DNA of 64,000 nucleotides from Haliscomenobacter hydrossis DSM 1100. Lineage in GTDB: Bacteria; Bacteroidota; Bacteroidia; Chitinophagales; Saprospiraceae. The stretch is from contig NC_015510.1 in NCBI RefSeq assembly GCF_000212735.1, forward strand, positions 2,630,315-2,694,314. Direction: 5' to 3'. This document shows, piece by piece, positions 58,701-64,000 of the stretch (within the stretch, counting starts at the first letter, position 1; every line of letters begins with the position of its first letter). The translations under genes and the position numbers were made by a program. The notes beneath the pieces were generated by a model. The model ran no database searches and was not told the origin of the DNA. It was given only the letters and a program-made list of their open reading frames with translations.

Positions 58701-61020
58701 CTCCATCAGGGATGTTGTCGTTGTCCGTGTCGGGATCGGTCGGATCAGTTTCCCCTGGGTCAACCACTCCGTCATGGTCGGTGTCTTCCACCCCATCAGG
58801 AATGATATCGCCATCTGAATCGGTGTCGTAGGGATCAGTGCCTGCGGTGCCATCACTGTTTGGTGGGGTTAAACCACCGCCTGTAGGGATGCCATTGCCG
58901 TCTACTGTCGGGGTGCCCGTGCCTATAATTCCATCGTTGTCTGGGTCACTGCCATTCGCTTCGATTACATCGTTGATGCCATCACCGTCGGAGTCTAAAT
59001 CCAGTCGGTTCGGGATACCATCGCCATCACAATCGGCGTCAGTGCCACCTACCGCTACGGTAGTGCCGCAGGAGGAAGCATCTTCCACAGCATCCACAAT
59101 GCCGTCGTTGTCGTCGTCCTGATCTATGGCGTTGGGTTGGCCATCGCCATCATTATCACAGGATGCCGAACTTGAATTCGGATCGCAGGAGTTCAATGGA
59201 TTGCTCGTACCAACTGGTGTCAAAACAGTCGATGGATCGTTGACGTTGTTCTGCTCTTCGCCGTCCGTCAAGCCGTCGTTGTCCGTGTCTGGATTTGCTG
59301 GATCGGTTTCCGTTGGGTCAACAATACCATCTTGGTCAGCGTCTTCTACACCGTCGTTGAGGCCGTCGTCGTCCGTATCCATGTCGCTTGGGTCACTTTC
59401 TCCAGGATCAACCACTCCGTCTTGGTCGGTATCTTCTACGCCATCAGGGATGTTGTCGTTGTCCGTATCGGGATCAGTAGGATCAGTTTCTCCTGAATCA
59501 ACTACGCCGTCGAGGTCGGTGTCTTCGACTCCATCTGGGATGTTGTCGTTGTCCGTATCGGGATCGGTGGGATCAGTTTCCCCTGCGTCAACCACGCCGT
59601 CGAGGTCGGTATCTTCTACGCCATCGGGGATGTTGTCGTTGTCCGTATCGGGATCGGTCGGGTCAGTTTCCCCTGCATCAACTACACCATCGAGGTCGGT
59701 GTCTTCTACGCCATCGGGGATGTTGTCGCCGTCCGTGTCAGGATCGGTGGGATCAGTTTCCCCTGCGTCAACCACGCCGTTGAGGTCGGTATCTTCTACG
59801 CCATCGGGGATGTTGTCGCCGTCCGTGTCGGGATCGGTGGGATCAGTTTCCCCTGCATCAACCACTCCGTCGAGGTCGGTATCTTCGACTCCATCAGGGA
59901 TATTGTCGCCGTCCGTGTCGGGATCGGTGGGATCAGTTTCCCCTGCATCAACCACGCCGTTGAGGTCGGTATCTTCTACGCCATCGGGGATGTTGTCGCC
60001 ATCTGAATCGGTGTCGTAGGGATCAGCGCCTGCGGTGCCATCACTGTTTGGTGGGGTTAAACTACCACCTGTGGGGATGCCATTGCCGTCTACTGTTGGA
60101 GTGCCCGTGCCTATAATTCCATCGTTGTCTGGGTCAATACCATTCGCTTCGATCACATCGTTGATGCCATCACCATCTGAATCCAAGTCCAAGCGGTTCG
60201 GGGTACCATCGCCATCACAATCGGCGTCCGTGCCGCCTACCGCTACAGTAGCACCGCAGGAGGAAGCATCTTCTACCGCATCCAGGATGCCATCGTTGTC
60301 GTCATCTTGGTCGGTGACATCAGGGTTGCCATCGGTATCCGTATCAGTAAGGGCTATACAAACTACAAAATACAAGGGTGCTGAAATATTCAGGCAAGAC
60401 CCTGTAACTGTTGAGATTGCTTGAGCGTTTGCATAATTGCTGATGCCTGAGTTGGTCTCGTAGTTTACACTGTATACACGATAAATACCATTGCCTACGC
60501 CAGTAAAAGAAGGCGTATTCGAAATACTAATAATCTGACCATTTACATCCGTCAATGCAAAAGACTGGGTGTATCCACTTAATGTCGTATGGCCAGAAAC
60601 GCTAAATGTGAGGTTGCCTGTCGAGTTGTTGCAATCGCATACACCTATGTCTAAAGCGCCAGAAACATCTACGCAGGCACCACCAATGGCATTGATGTTG
60701 GTTCCTATAGAAAGATTTGGCTGGGCTCCACTGGTAAGGTAATTGACTGCGTAGGCCAAATACTGACCTCCTATCACGCCATTGATGGGCAGACTTGATG
60801 AGGCATATTTAATGACGCCACCGTTATCGGTCAGGACATAAGCCTGCTGATAACCAACTGATGAATTGTATCCAGTTGAATTGAAGGTCACTGGATCGCC
60901 TGTTTTGAACCGGCAGGGTTGCGCTACCCCACTCACCACAGCCAACAACCATAGCGGCAGCAGAAGAATGAAGAACTTCCGGGTATTTACAAGCCATGAA
61001 AAGTAGACATTCCTTTGCAT
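52747..61020 (-). CDS. Giant (2757 aa) secreted thrombospondin type-3 repeat protein
   Basis: The start is the ATG at 61020, with a signal peptide (about residues 14-33, [18 protein letters not shown]). Residues about 34-225 hold two copies of a module of about 95 residues ([13 protein letters not shown] / [13 protein letters not shown], each ending in a Cys). From about 230 to 2300 come TSP3-type Ca loops in six higher-order units. Each has a Cys-containing header ([20 protein letters not shown]), then 7, 10, 5, 4, 3 and 3 copies of a 30-residue repeat ([20 protein letters not shown]). The last 270 residues are the C-terminal module shared with the 50218 and 62780 proteins, ending FAEQIP. 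The protein is extremely acidic and expected to be rigid when calcium is bound. It is likely a surface fibre or matrix protein; this is inference. Confidence 0.9.
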   Translation of the reverse strand: MQRNVYFSWLVNTRKFFILLLPLWLLAVVSGVAQPCRFKTGDPVTFNSTGYNSSVGYQQAYVLTDNGGVIKYASSSLPINGVIGGQYLAYAVNYLTSGAQPNLSIGTNINAIGGACVDVSGALDIGVCDCNNSTGNLTFSVSGHTTLSGYTQSFALTDVNGQIISISNTPSFTGVGNGIYRVYSVNYETNSGISNYANAQAISTVTGSCLNISAPLYFVVCIALTDTDTDGNPDVTDQDDDNDGILDAVEDASSCGATVAVGGTDADCDGDGTPNRLDLDSDGDGINDVIEANGIDPDNDGIIGTGTPTVDGNGIPTGGSLTPPNSDGTAGADPYDTDSDGDNIPDGVEDTDLNGVVDAGETDPTDPDTDGDNIPDGVEDTDLDGVVDAGETDPTDPDTDGDNIPDGVEDTDLNGVVDAGETDPTDPDTDGDNIPDGVEDTDLDGVVDAGETDPTDPDTDNDNIPDGVEDTDLDGVVDAGETDPTDPDTDNDNIPDGVEDTDLDGVVDSGETDPTDPDTDNDNIPDGVEDTDQDGVVDPGESDPSDMDTDDDGLNDGVEDADQDGIVDPTETDPANPDTDNDGLTDGEEQNNVNDPSTVLTPVGTSNPLNSCDPNSSSASCDNDGDGQPNAIDQDDDNDGIVDAVEDASSCGTTVAVGGTDADCDGDGIPNRLDLDSDGDGINDVIEANGSDPDNDGIIGTGTPTVDGNGIPTGGGLTPPNSDGTAGTDPYDTDSDGDIIPDGVEDTDHDGVVDPGETDPTDPDTDNDNIPDGVEDTDLDGVVDPGETDPTDPDTDNDNIPDGVEDTDHDGVVDPGETDPTDPDTDNDNIPDGVEDTDQDGVVDPGETDPTDSDTDNDNIPDGVEDTDQDGVVDPGETDPTDPDSDNDNIPDGVEDTDHDGVVDAGETDPTDPDTDNDNIPDGVEDTDLDGVVDAGETDPTDPDTDNDNIPDGVEDTDLDVVVDAGETDPTDPDTDNDNIPDGVEDTDLDGVVDAGETDPTDPDTDNDNIPDGVEDTDQDGVVDPGESDPSDMDTDDDGLNDGVEDVDQDGIVDPTETDPADADTDNDGLTDGEEQNNVNDPSTVLTPVGTSNPLNACDPNASSASCDNDGDGQPNATDQDDDNDGIVDAVEDASSCGTTVAVGGTDADCDGDGTPNRLDLDSDGDGINDVIEANGSDPDNDGIIGTGTPTVDGNGIPTGGGLTPPNSDGTAGTDPYDTDSDGDIIPDGVEDTDHDGLVDAGETDPTDPDTDNDNIPDGVEDTDHDGVVDPGETDPTDPDTDNDNIPDGVEDTDLDGVVDPGETDPTDPDTDNDNIPDGVEDTDQDGVVDPGETDPTDPDTDKDNIPDGVEDTDQDGVVDPGESDPSDMDTDDDGLNDGVEDADQDGIVDPTETDPANPDTDNDGLTDGEEQNNVNDPSTVLTPVGTSDPLNSCDPNASSASCDNDGDGQPNAIDQDDDNDGIVDAVEDASSCGATVAVGGTDADCDGDGTPNRLDLDSDGDGINDVIEANGIDPDNDGILGTGTPTVDGNGIPTGGGLTPPNSDGTAGADPYDTDSDGDNIPDGVEDTDQDGVVDPGETDPTDPDTDNDNIPDGVEDTDQDGVVDPGETDPTDPDTDNDNIPDGVEDTDLDGVVDVGETDPTDPDSDNDNIPDGVEDTDQDGVVDPGESDPSDMDTDDDGLNDGVEDVDQDGIIDPTETDPADADTDNDGLTDGEEQNNVNDPSTVLTPVDTSDPLNSCDPNASSAACDNDGDGQPNATDQDDDNDGIVDAVEDASSCGTTVAVGGTDADCDGDGIPNRLDLDSDGDGINDVIEANGSDPDNDGIIGTGTPTVDGNGIPTGGGLTPPNSDGTAGADPYDTDADGDNIPDGVEDTDLDGVVDAGETDPTDPDTDNDNIPDGVEDTDHDGVVDPGETDPADPDTDNDNIPDGVEDTDLDGVVDPGESDPSDMDTDDDGLNDGVEDADQDGIVDPTETDPVDADTDNDGLTDGEEQNNVNDPSTVFTPVGTSDPLNSCDPNASSAACDNDGDGQPNATDLDDDNDGIVDAVEDASSCGTTVAVGGTDADCDGDGTPNRLDLDSDGDGINDVIEANGSDPDNDGIIGTGTPTVDANGIPTGGGLTPPNSDGTAGADPYDTDADGDNIPDGVEDTDHDGVVDPGETDPTDPDTDNDNIADGIEDTDKDGVVDPGETDPGDADTDNDNIPDGIEDTNKNGVVDVGETDPADPDTDDDGLADGVEDADQDGIVDPTETDPADADTDGDGLTDNEEKNNVNDPSTVLTPVGTSDPLNSCDPNASSAACDNDGDGQPNATDLDDDNDGILDTVEDAQESTDTDNDGLPNRLDLDSDNDGINDVVEAGVSDPDNNGIAGTGANPTVDANGVPSVAAGGVTPPNSDNDTKPNPYDLDADGDGLTDLAESGIPNSNTLDTNQDGQIDNSSDTDDDGIAQVVDGAPASYGDASSPTLPDGNTNNVPDYLEPNTDAHLRLKVMLQGALFNTPTPGIMRDDLRTGNHIPLNDPYTTTGNVRFAHYGSGVGASTIPAVLSANAGSNDAIVDWVFVELRSSSNASLILETKVGLLQRDGDVVSPTDGTSPLAFAGLAGNNYYIAVKHRNHLGAMTAAAHQLTTQGTIIDFTTMSSADVYNQAGYEGAEMVTVGSVKALWAGNANGNNKVKYQGTLSDNATILFQVLNHPDNGNVFYNFDFGIGYFSGDINMDGKVKYQGSASDPSFIFFNVITAYTLNGLDLYNYDLFAEQIP
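54290..60330 (-). repeat. 90-bp tandem repeats in six higher-order blocks within the giant TSP3 gene
   Basis: The 30-codon unit occurs 32 times, for example with its GATGTTGTCGTTGTCCGTAT stretch (plus-strand reading) recurring exactly every 90 bp at about 57990, 58081, 58171 and 58261. Blocks are separated by a longer unit of about 190 codons carrying the Cys header and the [16 protein letters not shown] and SDGTAG sequences. In order from the protein N-terminus, blocks have 7, 10, 5, 4, 3 and 3 units. Copies differ mainly by synonymous changes and by the residue after DTD (L, H, Q, K or N). Confidence 0.92.
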
Positions 61021-61126
61021 TTTATTTAATTTTAATTTTCAATGATTTGATTTTCAATTTTTTATTAAAAACAAACCATTAAAACAAGACAAACGATTTC
61101 TACCCCAGACCTTGCGTCCAGGTAAA

Positions 61127-61152
61127 GGGCTGGATGTCGTGTACATCAGCCC
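61127..61152 (-). terminator. Weak hairpin after the 199-aa gene
   Basis: GGGCTG-GATGT and ACATC-AGCCC arms pair with a small bulge. It lies about 30-50 bp after the stop codon at 61179. The downstream T-run is poor, so termination is uncertain. Confidence 0.4.
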
Positions 61153-61178
61153 AGCAGTCACGCTAAAAAAGAATTGGG

Positions 61179-61778
61179 TTAATTACTGAGGGTACCCGCA
61201 TTGGCCGCGCAGGGCGGCGTACAACTAATGTTTGCACTGGTATTGCCCACGTATTTGTTGCCAGCTCCGGCACCGAGGATAACCATGTTGTTATCGGCGT
61301 TGACCGAAGGGACGCTGTTTAGTGGATCATTCACGTTGTCGTACAAGTACAAATCTCCCACACAGCCCGATCCACTTTTGAAAGAAAACAAATTGAGATC
61401 AGCGTTGGCCGGGATCGGAAAGGGGATATACCCCCCACTATTGGCCGGGCTGAAAAAAATGTAATCGTGGGTTTGCCCAACCGTAGTTCCGTCGAGGTAT
61501 GAGGAAGTCCAGCCCAATGGGATAGCCGTATTGATCAGGCCAATCAGGTTATTCACTTGCCAATTGCCAGCCACATGAGGCACTACGATGGTTACCTGAG
61601 TGGACGAGGTAAAACGTGACAAAGGTGGATTATAGGCCGTATTCGAGCGCATCGAAACGGTATAGGTCTGGGTGTTTATGTCATAGGCCAGCTTATAAGT
61701 GACCTGGGTTTGTGCGCCGAGCCAAAATGAGGAGAGGCAAAGCAGCACCGCGAAGAGTATTTTTTCCAAGGATTTCAT
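61179..61778 (-). CDS. Small secreted protein made almost only of the shared N-terminal module
   Basis: The 199-residue protein has a signal peptide (ILFAVLLCLSSFWLGAQ) followed by one copy of the module found at the N-terminus of the giants: RFTSSTQVTIVVP, a central WTSSYLDG segment, FSFKSGSGCVGDLYLYDN and a final NKYVGNTSANISC. It ends abruptly at CAANAGTLSN. In many Bacteroidota surface proteins a similar CxADAGTL sequence starts the next domain, so this may be a shortened form. There is no sorting domain. It lies between the giant TSP3 gene and a related 284-aa T9SS protein, in the same direction as both. Confidence 0.75.
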   Translation of the reverse strand: MKSLEKILFAVLLCLSSFWLGAQTQVTYKLAYDINTQTYTVSMRSNTAYNPPLSRFTSSTQVTIVVPHVAGNWQVNNLIGLINTAIPLGWTSSYLDGTTVGQTHDYIFFSPANSGGYIPFPIPANADLNLFSFKSGSGCVGDLYLYDNVNDPLNSVPSVNADNNMVILGAGAGNKYVGNTSANISCTPPCAANAGTLSN

Positions 61779-61820
61779 AACCTGGATGTTTTTATTGGAT
61801 GGAGGAATATGCGTTTTCGA

Positions 61821-62675
61821 TTAATGAGTGACCACAAAACGGAAGGTTTGCCCTTCGCCCTTGAGGTTGATTAAAGTTCCTGTGTACAAACCACTAGGAA
61901 ATTTGGATACATCCAAGCGGAGCAATTGCTCGCCAGAAGCGTCAGAAGGCAATGCTTTATGCGTTTCCACTTTATCGCCCAAAGCATTGGAAATGTATAA
62001 CTTGCCTGGCCCTTTGTCCTGAATATTTTCCCAATAGATCTGCAAATCATCAGAAGCAGGGACTGGAAAAACGCGTAGCTTGTTGACAATGGACTCAAGG
62101 TCCCTGGTTGAAGTTACCCGACTGGCACAATCTACACTGCTGTTTAGAATACCTGCAAAGGCATTGCCTCGGGCACCAAGCACCGTAATGTTTTGGGTGA
62201 TGTTCAAGCGGTCGTTATTGACAACTTTGCGAACGATCTCGCTGTTGTTGTCCACCAATTCAATCTTGCCCACGCAGTCTTTGGATAAATTGACAAAAGT
62301 GAAAAGGGGGACTTCCTCTCCCCGAGGGAAAGGAATTTTTTTTGTCCCCTTTTCATTGAGCGTGAAACAAACGAAATTGTAATCTTGGGCGGAGCCCGGG
62401 CTTTCAACATAAGCATTGTCCGCCCAGGAAACTCCATCCACCAAACTAATAATACGACCTGCTAAAAATGACCTTTCAGTTGAATATTTTAGTACGACCT
62501 GAATAGATGATACTGCATTTTGAGGGCTTGTCCAGGAGCTTTCCGGAACCATGCTGAGCAAGTAGGTTTGTTGATCTCCCAGCAAGGTCAGGTTGAATTT
62601 CACCTGAGCCGAAGCGATTTGAACACTACCCCCTACGAACAGCATCAATACCGCAAATTTGAATAGACTCGACAT
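61821..62675 (-). CDS. Secreted module-A protein with T9SS type A sorting domain
   Basis: The frame opens at 62750, but the ATG at 62675 (MSSLFKFAVLMLFVGGSVQI) starts a clear signal peptide, giving 284 residues. Residues about 24-190 match the N-terminal module of the neighbouring giants (VSSIQVVLKY, FTFVNLSKDCVGKIELVDNN, NAFAGILNSSVDC). Residues about 200-284 form a T9SS type A sorting domain: LRVFPVPASDDLQIYW, LYISNALGDKV, LRLDVSKFPSGLYTGTL and FRFVVTH. It is therefore exported by type IX secretion and anchored at or released from the surface. Its partner may be the module-only protein that follows. Confidence 0.85.
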   Translation of the reverse strand: MSSLFKFAVLMLFVGGSVQIASAQVKFNLTLLGDQQTYLLSMVPESSWTSPQNAVSSIQVVLKYSTERSFLAGRIISLVDGVSWADNAYVESPGSAQDYNFVCFTLNEKGTKKIPFPRGEEVPLFTFVNLSKDCVGKIELVDNNSEIVRKVVNNDRLNITQNITVLGARGNAFAGILNSSVDCASRVTSTRDLESIVNKLRVFPVPASDDLQIYWENIQDKGPGKLYISNALGDKVETHKALPSDASGEQLLRLDVSKFPSGLYTGTLINLKGEGQTFRFVVTH

Positions 62676-62728
62676 GTTTTTTCTTTTTGATGTTTGATAA
62701 TGCATTCGAAAAGATTTACTTGTGGAGA

Positions 62729-62770
62729 CCCTGTCCGGCTGCAATTCCATTGAATTGAGGCCAGACAGGG
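62729..62770 (-). terminator. Hairpin after the right-edge TSP3 gene
   Basis: CCCTGTC (62729-62735) pairs with GACAGGG (62764-62770). The stem continues with CGG/CCA-type partial pairing and a long loop. It lies 10 bp after the stop codon at 62780. There is no U-tract, so it may be a processing or stability element and not a true terminator. Confidence 0.45.
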
Positions 62771-62779
62771 TAATCCAAC

Positions 62780-64000
62780 TTATTTAGGTATCTGTTCGTA
62801 AACTACAAATATGGGTAGGGCATTTGCGTTATCCGGGAAAAGTGACACGGTAAAGAATGCCACATCCGTATCGGCATTGTCGCCCTGGTAAATCACTTTA
62901 CCATCCATGTTGGCATCAGCCCGGTTGTACACTGATGCTACGATGTGTACGGGTAGAACGCCAATGTTGTTTGTTGAATCCAAGAGTACGACAAAGTAAG
63001 CTTCTTCCACATCAGCAGCAGGCCCTTGATAGATGACCCGGTCGCCAGAATGTGGATCAGGTAGTGCTTCGGTATTGGCCATATTGCCTGCCCAAAGTGC
63101 ACGTTTATTGCCCGCAAAACTCTGCTGTGCGTGATCCGAACCTCGAGCTCCAGCAATCTTATAGTTGGTGGTGATGCCAGAGGTAAAGTCAATCACGGCA
63201 GGCGTTGTAGTCATGGCAATTGAGGCTGCAGACATTACCCCGAGGTGGTTGCGGTGCTTAACAGAAACGTAGTAGCTGTTGACCGCCGCGCCAGTGAAGA
63301 AGAGTGGCGAGCTTCCATCCGTATCTACGATGTCCCCATCCCGTTGTACCAATGCAGCACGTTTGTACAGCACCGTAGCAGGATTGTTTTTGTCACGCAG
63401 TTCCACCAAGACCCAGTCTACGATGGCATTGGCACCCGTGGTTGCAAACACTGTTGCGTTGACGGATTCTGTACCATTGTAATTGTAGTCGGTCAGGGTA
63501 TTGTAAGGTTGATTCAGCGGAATCAAGTTCTTCTTGCGCAAGCTGTCGTGCATCATACCGGTCAACTCATCGTAAGCACCACCCAGGAAGACCTTAGCGG
63601 CGAGAGACAGCCCACAAGAAACGGGATCACAAGGATCGAGTGGGTTGCTGGTTCCTGTAGGTACAGCGGTGGTTAATGGATCATCCACACCAGTGGTTTC
63701 TTCCTGGTCGGTCAAGCCATCGTTATCGCTGTCGTTGTCCTGGAAGTTCGGCAGGTTATCGTTGTCAGTGTCGGGTATGGGTAGCACAGTGCCTCCGTTA
63801 TCGGGATCAACTGTATTGGCCAAACCGTCGCCATCGGTATCCGCTGGGTTGTCTAACTTACCATCGTTGTTGGTATCGGTACCACCTGCTTCCACGATGT
63901 CCTTGATGCCGTCGGCATCGCTGTCCAGATCGAGGTAGTCGGGGGTGCCATCGTTGTCGGTATCACCGTTGTTTTGCGCAGTAGCGTTTTCAACCGCGTT
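62780..64000 (-). CDS. Thrombospondin type-3 repeat protein, C-terminal part (5' end outside window)
   Basis: The frame is open from base 64000 to the stop at 62780 (406 residues visible), with no start inside the window that is likely to be real. Residues 1-125 of the visible part are TSP3-type loops ([57 protein letters not shown]). The remaining 270 residues form the C-terminal module shared with the 50218 and 52747 proteins: [50 protein letters not shown] and a final YEQIPK. No T9SS type A domain is present. It adds a third TSP3 member to the cluster. Confidence 0.88.
   Translation of the reverse strand, partial: NAVENATAQNNGDTDNDGTPDYLDLDSDADGIKDIVEAGGTDTNNDGKLDNPADTDGDGLANTVDPDNGGTVLPIPDTDNDNLPNFQDNDSDNDGLTDQEETTGVDDPLTTAVPTGTSNPLDPCDPVSCGLSLAAKVFLGGAYDELTGMMHDSLRKKNLIPLNQPYNTLTDYNYNGTESVNATVFATTGANAIVDWVLVELRDKNNPATVLYKRAALVQRDGDIVDTDGSSPLFFTGAAVNSYYVSVKHRNHLGVMSAASIAMTTTPAVIDFTSGITTNYKIAGARGSDHAQQSFAGNKRALWAGNMANTEALPDPHSGDRVIYQGPAADVEEAYFVVLLDSTNNIGVLPVHIVASVYNRADANMDGKVIYQGDNADTDVAFFTVSLFPDNANALPIFVVYEQIPK

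Noticed and set aside
57668-58831. Long plus-strand open frames (up to 387 codons, Ser/Val/Gly-rich) across the TSP3 array
   Set aside because: They are antisense to the 90-bp repeats, have repeat-derived low-complexity sequence, and lack starts, signal peptides or family motifs.
53750-60330. CRISPR array, because of the regular repeats
   Set aside because: The repeat unit is 90 bp, in frame, without unique spacers, and encodes a TSP3 calcium loop; it is a coding tandem repeat.

Overview
The window looks like chromosomal DNA from a Bacteroidota bacterium, most likely a filamentous Saprospiraceae member of the Haliscomenobacter type. That is inferred, not proven. The signs are type IX secretion (T9SS) C-terminal sorting domains, a SusC-like TonB receptor with an N-terminal carboxypeptidase-regulatory domain, a one-protein hybrid two-component system, DUF3108/DUF4230 proteins, thrombospondin type-3 (TSP3) giants and TAnnTTTG promoter-like motifs. 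No rRNA, tRNA, CRISPR array or transposase was seen.

1-9.5 kb: an ABC exporter operon (ATPase, membrane-fusion lipoprotein, FtsX/DevC-type permease cut by the window edge), a D-cysteine desulfhydrase/ACC-deaminase-like enzyme behind a double-domain M16 zinc peptidase, and a large secreted Asp-box propeller protein. 9.6-11.5 kb: a two-gene AAA ATPase plus DUF4435/TOPRIM pair that resembles the PARIS anti-phage system. 11.5-12.1 kb: two long imperfect palindromes. 12-24 kb: mostly housekeeping and envelope genes (site-2 protease with CBS domains, DUF4230, DUF3108, flippase-like membrane protein, ruvC, a serine hydrolase/KAPA-synthase-like/TonB-receptor operon, a fused lumazine-binding/sorbosone dehydrogenase, an AraC regulator with a membrane domain). 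24-30 kb: accessory genes, including another long palindrome, a ParE-type toxin-antitoxin pair, an Mrr-nuclease/ImmA-IrrE fusion, a small membrane protein, a prenyltransferase-like repeat protein, a GyrI-like protein and an unknown secreted protein. 30-33.7 kb: full-length metH.

33.7-64 kb is almost wholly a minus-strand cluster of giant secreted proteins. Two are T9SS paralogues sharing about 3.5 kb of nearly identical DNA. One of these is broken by a single missing base, and the hybrid two-component regulator beside it is also frameshifted. Then come three TSP3 proteins (834 aa as the full reading frame, 2757 aa and a partial one) that share a C-terminal domain. One TSP3 protein, one T9SS giant and two small secreted proteins share an N-terminal module of about 150 residues with no family name known to me. 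The 2757-residue protein holds 32 copies of a 30-residue (90-bp) calcium-loop repeat in six blocks. Most of these genes are followed by a strong hairpin. A small transcription unit with a palindromic operator, a 29-codon cysteine-containing ORF and a terminator lies between the regulator and a helical-repeat protein. The cluster reads as a surface or extracellular-matrix (possibly sheath) locus that expands by duplication and repeat recombination.
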